From contig JBGAJN010000004.1 in assembly GCA_044224905.1 (NCBI GenBank), positions 434,001 through 498,000 of the forward strand: a stretch of DNA of 64,000 nucleotides, in the 5' to 3' direction. This stretch comes from JBGAJN01 sp044224905 (lineage in GTDB: Bacteria; Verrucomicrobiota; Verrucomicrobiia; Limisphaerales; JBGAJN01). A program made the position numbers and the translations under genes. Below the pieces are notes generated by a model. It was given only the letters and a program-made list of their open reading frames with translations. It was not told the origin of the DNA and did not search any database. Every line of letters begins with the position of its first letter. Positions within the stretch are counted from its first letter, which is position 1. Positions 18,400 through 26,653 of this stretch are shown one piece after another.

Positions 18400-18725
18400 G
18401 CGTTCGGATCGCCCAAGGACGCAGCTAACCGTCCGCTCAATCGCCTCCCGCCACGCCACCAAAAACGCGGCAGGTTACGACTGTTTTCACATCGCAGCTA
18501 CGGCAGCGCCCACTCGCTCGGACAGCAGTTTGAAACTCCAGTTCCACGCTTCCATCGCGCTAAACTTTATTTATAATCCTCCTCCAATGAGTTGGGAAAT
18601 GTGGCAAATCGTCGATCCAGAGTTGCCGGGCCGCCAAAGAGAGGGCTTACGGATAAGCGGAGTTTTGACTTGCTGCGGCGTATTGCCCACCCAACCGATC
18701 CGTAGCCTTCCTTAGCGTTGTAAGC
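18400..18725. other. 326-bp intergenic region upstream of the CotH giant
   Basis: No convincing gene. An open frame at 18530-18715 (61 codons, TTG start) has no recognisable features and is not called. A perfect TATAAT at 18572-18577 sits in the only AT-rich stretch, but no TTGACA-like -35 at proper spacing is visible, so it is only a weak promoter candidate for the 18726 gene. No terminator hairpin for the upstream operon was found. Confidence 0.4.
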
Positions 18726-21700
18726 ATGTTACCAGATCGCTTCGTTCAAACTTTCACCGGTTCAATACTCGCCGCGCTGAGTTTTCTCGGGGGAATTCGG
18801 CCGTGCGCTCAAGCGATTGATGGCTCAATCGTCATCAACGAGATTCACTACCATCCCACGGGAGGCGATACGGCGTGGATCGAACTGCACAGTCTGTCCG
18901 GGGTGGATATCGACGTGGCGGGTTGGCAGCTCACTGATGACGTGAACTTCCTATTTCCTGCAGGTGCGAAAATTCCTGGCCACGGATACGCGCTCATCGC
19001 CGCCAACCCGGGCTCCGCTTCGCTTAACGGTCTGGGAGCTTATGGGCCGTGGACCGGCTCACTGAGTTTTACCGGCGGCAAGATATCGCTACGCAACCGT
19101 GACGGACGGGAGATGGACACCATCAATTTTAGCGCAAGCGGCGATTGGCCGGTGGGGCCGGACGGTTCGGGCGCCACGCTGTCCCGCCGAAACGAAGAGT
19201 CGGCGGATCCTAATCCGACAAATTGGACGGCCAGCGCAGCGATCGGGGGCACACCGGGAAATGCTAATTTCACATTAAACGGACCAGGGACAACCCCTGC
19301 GGATTCGACACCCGGACTTCGGTTTAATGAAATTGGCGCGGGCGGAGCGGGCTTTCAGATTGAACTGATCAACACGGGCGCCAACACGCTGGATCTCACT
19401 GGCTACACCATCCGCAGTTCGACGGGCGCGACCAACGGATTGGCTGGCTCGCTGAGCGGAGGGGGCCTCCTCGTGCTGAATGCGACGCAACTTGGTTTCT
19501 CGCCGGTGAGTGGTGAAAAGCTGTACGTGTTCAAGACGGGAGGTAGCGAGTTGCGTGACGCGCGCAAGGTGGATACGAAGCTACACGGGCTTTCATCGCA
19601 GTATCCCGGGCGCTGGCTCGTTCCAGCGGCAGCGACCTACGGTGCGAGCAATCAGTTTGCTTTCAACACGGCCATCGTGATCAACGAAATCATGTATGAC
19701 CAGCGACCGCTAACTCAGACTCCGTTCGCGGAGGATCCGGAAGAGTGGATCGAACTTTACAACCGCAGCAGCGCACCCGTCGCCCTTGACGGCTGGACTT
19801 TTTCCGAAGGCGTCACCTACAGCTTTCCTTCAGGAACCACCATTCCCGCCAGCAACTATCTGGTAGTGGCCAAAGACGCCGCGACGCTGCAGGCCAAGTG
19901 GCCGGCTGTCGCCAGCAAGATCGTGGGTAATTTCTCCGGCTCGTTAAAGAACGGGGGCGAACGGATTCAACTCAGCGACGTGAACGGCAACCCGGTCAAC
20001 GAGGTGGCCTATGGCAAAGAGTCACCGTGGCCCCCAGCGGCCCACGGCGGAGGATCGTCCCTCGAATTGCGCGATCCGCGGGCGGACAACTCCAGACCGG
20101 AAGCCTGGGCGGCCAGCGACGAATCGGCGCGTGGTTCGTGGCAGACCTACACGTTTGAAATGCCGGCCACACCAGCCGTGCCCACTGATCCCGTGCAATG
20201 GAATGAGTTCATCTTCGGCTTGCTTGATGAAGGCTCGGTAATGATCGACGACATCAGCGTCATCGAGAACCCCGGCGGATTAAATCGACAGCTCATCCAA
20301 AACGGAAATTTCACGACCAATGGAGCCGGTTGGCGTTTCCTCGGAACACATCGACGCGCCCAGGTCGTGGTCGACCCGTTTGGCAGCGGCAACGTCCTCC
20401 GTCTCGATGCCACCGGGCCGACCGAACACATGCACAATCACTGCGAGACCACGCTTAAGTCGGCCGGGGCGGAAGTGACAATCGACAGCGCGAAAACTTA
20501 TCGCGTGAGTTTCCGCGCCCGCTGGCTGAGCGGTTCACCTCTGCTGAACACGCGGCTCTACTTCAATAGCATCGCGCACACGACGAGTCTTCCCGTTGCC
20601 CCCGGCGGCGGCACACCCGGCGTGGCCAATTCTGTCAAAGTCACGAATCTTGGCCCGACCTTCAACGACCTCGCGCACTCGCCGGCCATTCCTGCCGCCA
20701 ATCAATCCGCTTCCGTTTCCGTGACTGCGAGCGATCCCGACGGTCTTGGCGCAGTTTCCCTTTTTTATGCGGTGAATGGCGGCACCTTCTCCAACCTCGC
20801 CATGACAGCTACGGGAGGGGGGCGCTTTACCGCAACGATTCCCGGACAAGCCGCCGCAGCAAAGGTCCAATTCTACGTTCAGGCCGCAGATGGCCTCGGC
20901 GCTCTCGGCTACGCTCCTGCTGGCGGCACGAATTCGCGCGCAATGATCGCGTGGAATGACGGCCAGGCCGGTCTCGCGACCAACGGCGTTCAACCAAACA
21001 ACATCCGCATAGTCGTCACCGATGCCGACGCCACACGCCTGCACGCCTCCACGAATCAGATGAGCAACGATCATCTGCCTTGCACGGTGATCTGGAACGA
21101 ACGGGATGTTTACTATGATTGCCGGCTTCGCCTCCACGGCAGTGAACGTAATCGCACCGAACTCCGTGTCGGATTCAACCTTCGTTTTCCCGCCAATCAG
21201 TTGCTCCTCGGTGTCCTCGATTCCTGCGTAATCGACCGCAGCGGGATGTCGGAGATCCTTATCCGGCGCGCGATCACGAGTTCCGGCGGCATCCCCGGGA
21301 GCGAAGAAGACCTTTGCCGGGTTATAGCGCCGCAGATGGCGCAGACCGGTCCGGCCATGCTGGGTCGTCAACGCATCACCACCGGGGAATACCTCGACAG
21401 CGCCTACCCAAACGGTGGTGATGGCAGCCTGTTCAAATATGAACTGATCTACTCCCCAACAACTACAGTGGACGGAAACCGGGAGAGCCTGAAGCTTCCG
21501 CAACCCGACACCGTCACCGGAGTAAATCTGACCAGCTTGGGAACGAACCAGGAGGCCTATCGTTGGTACTGGCTCGTTTCGAATAACGAGGAGGCGGACG
21601 ATTACAGCGCTTTAATCCGCTTTCTCACCGCGTTCGGTCGCAATGCCGACGCCCAATTCTTTACCGACACTCGAAACCAGATGGATGTCAACGAATGGCT

Positions 21701-24014
21701 TCGCTGCTTCGCGATTCAGACGCTCTTCGGCGTTTTTGATGCCTACGTCAGCGGCACCCAGCACAATCTCTATCTCTACCGCAGAATCACCGATGGACGC
21801 TGGCTCTTCATGCCACATGACATGGACTTCTTGTTCGCCACCGCAACCAACTCGACCATGATTCCCAATGCGGATCTGGCCAAACTCGTCAGCAACCCGG
21901 CCAACTTGCGGACCTACTGGAGCCACATCCATGAAATCTGTCAGACCAACTTTACCAGCGGTTACCTGCAGCCGTGGGCCTTGCACTACAACAAGTTTAT
22001 CCAGGACGACCTCACCCAGTTTATGTCCTACGTGGACGCACGGCGCGCCTGGGCCTTGAGTCAGCTTGAGCTCGCCGTCCCGTCTTCGCCCTTCGCCATC
22101 ACCCTCAACGGCGGTAATACATTCACGACCAGCAACAACTTGATCCCGCTGACCGGCACCGCACCGATCAACGTCGAGTTTATTGAAGTCAACAGCGTGC
22201 GTTACCCCATCACCTGGCTCACCACCACGAGTTGGTTGCTCAATCTTCCCGTCGGCACCGGAACGAACCATTTAACTCTTCAGGCGTTCGATCGTTACGA
22301 ACGCGCGCTTACCAACCTCAGTGATAGCATTACCGTCGTGAACACCAGCCCCGTGCCGTCGCCGGTCGGCTTCGTGGTCATCAACGAGATTCATTATCGG
22401 CCAGCCGACACCAACTCGGACGCAGGCTTCGTGGAAATCTACAATCAGCATCCGGCGGCGTCATTCGACCTCTCCAATTGGCGCCTTGATGGGGCTGGTT
22501 TTGTATTCCCAGAAGGTTCCGTCCTGCTCCCTGGCGGCTTTATCACCACATCGGCCGACACCAATTTATATGCTCTCACGTATACCAACTCCCCACTGCC
22601 CGCGGGCCAATACACCGCCGGCCTGCTCACGAATGGCCAGTTATTGCGACTCACGCGACCGCTCGCAACCAACGTCGACGAGATTGTGGATGCCGTGCGT
22701 TACGAGAATCAGATGCCCTGGCCGACGCCTGCCAACGGCGGCGGCTCATCCCTGCAATTGATCGATCCAACCCTCGACAACGAACGCGCGGGAAATTGGT
22801 CACCCGCCCTACCCACGCCCGGCGCAACCAACTCCGTCCGCAGCAACCTCACTGCCTTTCCTCCCCTTTGGATCAACGAACTGCTGGTTTTTAACACCAA
22901 CGGAATCAGCGACAATTTTGGTCAACGCGAACCTTGGCTTGAGATCGTCAACGCAGGCACCAATCTTCTAAGCCTCGAGGGACTTTTCCTTACGGACAAC
23001 TACAGTGACTTGACGAAATGGCCCTTCCCGCCCGGAGCCAACATCGCCCCCGGTGAGTTCAAAGTGATTTGGATCGACGGCGATCTCGCGCAAACCACCG
23101 GGGCCAATCTCCACACGAGTTTCCGTTTCACCAACAGCAGTGGATCCATCGCCCTCATTCGCACCAACTCCGGGCGCATGGAGGTGCTCGATCACGCAAA
23201 TTATTTCGGCCTCGCCACCAATCGATCGCTGGGCTCCACCCCCAACGCGCAGCCGTTTTTTCGACAGCCGTTCTTCTTCGTCACTCCCGGCGCGTCGAAC
23301 AACGCCGCCTCCGCACCGGTGCCCATCGTGATCAACGAATTCTCCGCCGACAACGCCAGTCCTGGCGGACTTCGCGATCCGGTAGATGGAAGTTTTCAGG
23401 ATTGGATCGAACTTTTCAACCCGAACACCTACGACGTCGATCTCTCCGGCTACTTCCTCACGGACACGTTGGCGCAGCCGAACAAATGGCAGATTCCTGG
23501 AAACACGATCATTCCCGGATCCGGCTTCAAGCTCGTCTGGGCCGACAACCAGACCAATCAAAACGGCATTGCGCCATTCTTCGATCTGCATGCCAACTTC
23601 GCCCTGAGCGCGGGCGGCGAGGCGATCGGACTTTTTGCCTCCGACGGCACCCTGCAATCCAGCGTCGTCTTTGGCGCGCAGATGCAGAACGTCAGCATGG
23701 GGCTCTTTCCGGAAGGAAACACTAATGGTGGCTATCGCTTCATGACCAACTTCACTCCTCGGGCGGTCAACTCCGTCGCCCCGATTCCATCCGCATTCCC
23801 GATCGAAATCAGGCCACTGACAACCAACGTCGCGCTGCTTACGTGGTCAGCGATCCCCGGTCGCACTTATCGGGTCGAATACAAGGCCGCTTTGGAGGAC
23901 GCGCAATGGACGCCGCTCGGAACGGACCTCACAACATTCAGCAACACGTTCACACTGATCAACACCAACAGCACAAACTCGCAGCGATTCTTCCGCGCCC
24001 AGCTGGTTCGGTGA
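18726..24014 (+). CDS. Giant secreted lamin-tail / CotH-kinase protein
   Basis: 1762 residues with a signal peptide (SILAALSFLGGI region). Lamin-tail (LTD) modules begin at about residues 34 (VINEIHYHPTGG), 200 (FNEIGAGGAGF, reduced), 319 (INEIMYDQRP), 1217 (VINEIHYRPA), 1381 (WINELLVFN) and 1534 (VINEFSADN). Between them, about 470-590 is a carbohydrate-binding-like sandwich and about 775-1110 a CotH-kinase-type domain with LRLHGSERN and PHDMDFLF, the latter a metal/ATP-site candidate. The last ~65 residues (LLTWSAIPGRTYRVEYK) form a C-terminal module also seen in the Hcp-like protein at 50433. The protein is probably cell-surface or secreted; in eukaryotic spores and Bacillus CotH phosphorylates coat proteins. 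Monocistronic by spacing. Confidence 0.87.
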   Translation: MLPDRFVQTFTGSILAALSFLGGIRPCAQAIDGSIVINEIHYHPTGGDTAWIELHSLSGVDIDVAGWQLTDDVNFLFPAGAKIPGHGYALIAANPGSASLNGLGAYGPWTGSLSFTGGKISLRNRDGREMDTINFSASGDWPVGPDGSGATLSRRNEESADPNPTNWTASAAIGGTPGNANFTLNGPGTTPADSTPGLRFNEIGAGGAGFQIELINTGANTLDLTGYTIRSSTGATNGLAGSLSGGGLLVLNATQLGFSPVSGEKLYVFKTGGSELRDARKVDTKLHGLSSQYPGRWLVPAAATYGASNQFAFNTAIVINEIMYDQRPLTQTPFAEDPEEWIELYNRSSAPVALDGWTFSEGVTYSFPSGTTIPASNYLVVAKDAATLQAKWPAVASKIVGNFSGSLKNGGERIQLSDVNGNPVNEVAYGKESPWPPAAHGGGSSLELRDPRADNSRPEAWAASDESARGSWQTYTFEMPATPAVPTDPVQWNEFIFGLLDEGSVMIDDISVIENPGGLNRQLIQNGNFTTNGAGWRFLGTHRRAQVVVDPFGSGNVLRLDATGPTEHMHNHCETTLKSAGAEVTIDSAKTYRVSFRARWLSGSPLLNTRLYFNSIAHTTSLPVAPGGGTPGVANSVKVTNLGPTFNDLAHSPAIPAANQSASVSVTASDPDGLGAVSLFYAVNGGTFSNLAMTATGGGRFTATIPGQAAAAKVQFYVQAADGLGALGYAPAGGTNSRAMIAWNDGQAGLATNGVQPNNIRIVVTDADATRLHASTNQMSNDHLPCTVIWNERDVYYDCRLRLHGSERNRTELRVGFNLRFPANQLLLGVLDSCVIDRSGMSEILIRRAITSSGGIPGSEEDLCRVIAPQMAQTGPAMLGRQRITTGEYLDSAYPNGGDGSLFKYELIYSPTTTVDGNRESLKLPQPDTVTGVNLTSLGTNQEAYRWYWLVSNNEEADDYSALIRFLTAFGRNADAQFFTDTRNQMDVNEWLRCFAIQTLFGVFDAYVSGTQHNLYLYRRITDGRWLFMPHDMDFLFATATNSTMIPNADLAKLVSNPANLRTYWSHIHEICQTNFTSGYLQPWALHYNKFIQDDLTQFMSYVDARRAWALSQLELAVPSSPFAITLNGGNTFTTSNNLIPLTGTAPINVEFIEVNSVRYPITWLTTTSWLLNLPVGTGTNHLTLQAFDRYERALTNLSDSITVVNTSPVPSPVGFVVINEIHYRPADTNSDAGFVEIYNQHPAASFDLSNWRLDGAGFVFPEGSVLLPGGFITTSADTNLYALTYTNSPLPAGQYTAGLLTNGQLLRLTRPLATNVDEIVDAVRYENQMPWPTPANGGGSSLQLIDPTLDNERAGNWSPALPTPGATNSVRSNLTAFPPLWINELLVFNTNGISDNFGQREPWLEIVNAGTNLLSLEGLFLTDNYSDLTKWPFPPGANIAPGEFKVIWIDGDLAQTTGANLHTSFRFTNSSGSIALIRTNSGRMEVLDHANYFGLATNRSLGSTPNAQPFFRQPFFFVTPGASNNAASAPVPIVINEFSADNASPGGLRDPVDGSFQDWIELFNPNTYDVDLSGYFLTDTLAQPNKWQIPGNTIIPGSGFKLVWADNQTNQNGIAPFFDLHANFALSAGGEAIGLFASDGTLQSSVVFGAQMQNVSMGLFPEGNTNGGYRFMTNFTPRAVNSVAPIPSAFPIEIRPLTTNVALLTWSAIPGRTYRVEYKAALEDAQWTPLGTDLTTFSNTFTLINTNSTNSQRFFRAQLVR

Positions 24015-24091
24015 CAAATCCCTTCAATAGTTCAAGGGCACGTCCACTTCCCCGTTTTCAAAGGTGACCGCCGGTGCCAACATCTCGGCGC

Positions 24092-24988
24092 ATGAAATCA
24101 CTTCTGGGCATGGCGGCCGGCATTGCGTTGTTTTTTGGCATTGGAATCAAATCCCACGCGGCACCCGAGGCACCGACCCTCAAGCTCTGGCCCGACGGTC
24201 CCCCGAGCAAGATGGCGCCGAAATCCGAAGCGACCATCAAGCTCATCAAATCTTACGGCGGCACGAACGCAAATCGCCTCAGTGATGTGACCGACCCGAC
24301 CATCACGGTCTATCATGCGGAGAAACCGAACGGCGCATCGGTCATTGTCGCGCCCGGTGGCGGTTTCATGTTCCTCTCCTGGTCGTTTGAAGGCACGCAG
24401 GTCTGCGAGTGGCTCAATTCGATCGGCGTCACGGCAGTGCTCCTAAAATACCGCACGCCTACGCGCGACGAGAAGGAGATGTTCACCCTGCCCGTGCAAG
24501 ATGCGCAGCGTGCGCTCGGTTTCGTGCGACATCACGCAGCAGAATGGAAACTTGATCCGAAGCGAGTCGGGTTGCTCGGCTTTTCCGCAGGCGGGAATCT
24601 CTCGGGCCACGCGGCGTGGGATCGCGGCGCGCGGACGTATCCGCAAAAGGCCGATCTGGACGATCCGCGCGGGCCGGACTTTCTCGTGTTCATCTACGGC
24701 GGCGGGTTTCTCGATCAAAACGATAAGACTAAGTTTCGCGAAGGCTTCAGCGTTCCCGCGGATGCACCGCCGGCATTTTTCCTCGTTGCACATGACGACA
24801 AATCGAATCCCATTGAGGCCGCGATGCTTTACCTTGAATACAAAAAGCGCAATCTGCCCGCCGAACTGCACATCTGCACCAAAGGCGGCCACGGCTTCGG
24901 CATGCGCAAGAGCAAGGACCCGATCAGCGACTGGCCCGCGCGCTGCGGCGAATGGATGCAAAGCATCGGCCTGTTGGGCGCGAAGTGA
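24092..24988 (+). CDS. Secreted alpha/beta hydrolase (acetyl-xylan-esterase-like)
   Basis: 298 residues from ATG 24092, which begins MKSLLGMAAGIALFFG, the signal peptide; a start six codons earlier is possible. The order APGGGFMFLSW (oxyanion region), LLKYRTPT, and nucleophile elbow LLGFSAGGN (GxSxG) with GGHGFGMR carrying the catalytic His near 275 is typical of the BD-FAE/acetyl esterase group. Its nearest neighbours are the CotH giant upstream (77 bp) and a DUF1501 gene downstream (72 bp). A further deacylating enzyme for complex glycans (inference). Confidence 0.87.
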   Translation: MKSLLGMAAGIALFFGIGIKSHAAPEAPTLKLWPDGPPSKMAPKSEATIKLIKSYGGTNANRLSDVTDPTITVYHAEKPNGASVIVAPGGGFMFLSWSFEGTQVCEWLNSIGVTAVLLKYRTPTRDEKEMFTLPVQDAQRALGFVRHHAAEWKLDPKRVGLLGFSAGGNLSGHAAWDRGARTYPQKADLDDPRGPDFLVFIYGGGFLDQNDKTKFREGFSVPADAPPAFFLVAHDDKSNPIEAAMLYLEYKKRNLPAELHICTKGGHGFGMRKSKDPISDWPARCGEWMQSIGLLGAK

Positions 24989-25060
24989 GTCCGGTCCTTG
25001 AATACGCGCTCGACCGTCGAGAGTCTATTTGAGAGAAATCATTCAACGCATACTCCGCCC

Positions 25061-26554
25061 ATGAACTGCAACGACCATCAATTCCTCGGACTCGATGACG
25101 CCACGCGAATGGCGCTGACTCGGCGCACGTTTCTTTCGCGCTCCGGAGCTGGTCTCGGCCTCGCCGCGCTCGGTTCGTTGCTCGATGAAAAACTGTTCGC
25201 CGCCGGCAGTTCCAAAGGAAGCCAATCCCTCGGCGCGCTCGCGGGCTATCCGCATTTTCCGATCAAGGCCAAGCGCGTCATTTATCTTTTCCAGTCGGGC
25301 GCGCCTTCGCAGATGGATCTGTTTGATCCCAAGCCACAGCTGGCCAATAAGCGCGGCGAGGATTTGCCGGACTCGATTCGCAAGGGCCAGCGTCTTACGA
25401 CCATGACTTCGGGGCAGAAGAATTTCCCCGTCGCGCCGAGCATTTTCAAGTTCGCCCAGCACGGCAAAAGCGGTGCGTGGCTCAGTGAATTGATGCCGCA
25501 TCTCGCGACCACCGTGGACGACTTGTGCTTCATCAAGTCGATGCACACCGAGGCGATCAACCACGATCCGGCGATCACGTTCTTCCAAACTGGCCGGCAG
25601 CTTGCAGGATTTCCCAGCATGGGTTCGTGGCTCAGCTACGGCCTTGGCAGCGAGTGCAAAGACTTGCCCGCTTACGTCGTCCTCACGTCCTTCGGAACGG
25701 GGCGCAAGGATGATCAACCGCTTTACGATCGCCTGTGGAGCAGCGGCTTTCTGCCGACGCAGCATCAGGGCGTGAAGTTCCGTAACACAGGTGATCCCGT
25801 GCTTTATCTCTCCAACCCGCCCGGCGTGGATCGTGCGACGCGACGTGAGACATTGGATGAACTCAGCGCGCTCAATCGCAATCGTCACGCCGCAATGGGC
25901 GATCCCGAAATTACCGCGCGCATCGCCCAATACGAGATGGCCTTTCGCATGCAGGCCAGCGTGCCCGACTTGACGGACATTTCAAAAGAACCCGCGAACG
26001 TGCTCGACATGTATGGTCCCGACGTGAAGACGCCCGGCACTTACGCGGCGAATTGTCTTCTCGCCCGCCGACTCGCTGAGCGCGATGTGCGTTTCGTGCA
26101 ACTCTTCCACATGGGTTGGGATCACCACGGCGGCCTGCCCAAGGCGATCAAAGGCCAGTGCAGTGATACCGACCAGCCGACGACCGCGCTCATCAAGGAC
26201 CTCAAACAACGCGGCCTGCTCGACGACACATTGATAATCTGGGGTGGCGAATTCGGTCGCACGATTTATTCTCAGGGCACATTGACGGCGGAGAACTACG
26301 GTCGTGACCATCACCCGCGTTGCTTCACAGTTTTCCTCGCAGGCGGCGGCATCAAGCCCGGAATGAGCCTCGGCGAGACGGACGATTACTCCTACAACAT
26401 CGTGAGCAATCCCGTAAGCATCTACGACCTCCACGCCACGATGCTCCGCCAGCTCGGCATCGACCACAACCGGCTGACCTACAAATTCCAAGGCCTCGAC
26501 GCGCGTCTCACCGGCGTCGAAGGCGCGAAGCCGATCGCGGAAATCATCGCCTGA
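25061..26554 (+). CDS. DUF1501 protein with twin-arginine signal, copy 1
   Basis: 497 residues from ATG 25061; the 21-codon TTG extension upstream is rejected. A Tat-type leader (LTRRTFLSRSGAGLGLAALG) precedes a DUF1501 domain. From memory DUF1501 belongs with the alkaline phosphatase/sulfatase superfamily; candidate metal-site motifs are MGWDHHGGL near 370, WGGEFGRTIYSQG near 413 and GRDHHPRCF near 435. Activity is unknown. PVC genomes characteristically place DUF1501 next to PSCyt/DUF1549/DUF1553 cytochromes; here a DUF6797-type cytochrome follows 99 bp downstream. Tat export implies folding or metal loading before secretion. Confidence 0.9.
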   Translation: MNCNDHQFLGLDDATRMALTRRTFLSRSGAGLGLAALGSLLDEKLFAAGSSKGSQSLGALAGYPHFPIKAKRVIYLFQSGAPSQMDLFDPKPQLANKRGEDLPDSIRKGQRLTTMTSGQKNFPVAPSIFKFAQHGKSGAWLSELMPHLATTVDDLCFIKSMHTEAINHDPAITFFQTGRQLAGFPSMGSWLSYGLGSECKDLPAYVVLTSFGTGRKDDQPLYDRLWSSGFLPTQHQGVKFRNTGDPVLYLSNPPGVDRATRRETLDELSALNRNRHAAMGDPEITARIAQYEMAFRMQASVPDLTDISKEPANVLDMYGPDVKTPGTYAANCLLARRLAERDVRFVQLFHMGWDHHGGLPKAIKGQCSDTDQPTTALIKDLKQRGLLDDTLIIWGGEFGRTIYSQGTLTAENYGRDHHPRCFTVFLAGGGIKPGMSLGETDDYSYNIVSNPVSIYDLHATMLRQLGIDHNRLTYKFQGLDARLTGVEGAKPIAEIIA

Positions 26555-26653
26555 CGCGGGAGTAAATCATCTGCGTTGCCATCGGCGCACCGCTGCCAAC
26601 TAATCAATCTGAGCTTCGAACGCCGCATTCGCACCATCCCCTGCCCACCTTTC

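Noticed and set aside
18530..18715. 61-codon frame in the intergenic gap before the CotH giant
   Set aside because: TTG start, no SD, no motif or membrane segment; position in a gap is the only argument for it.
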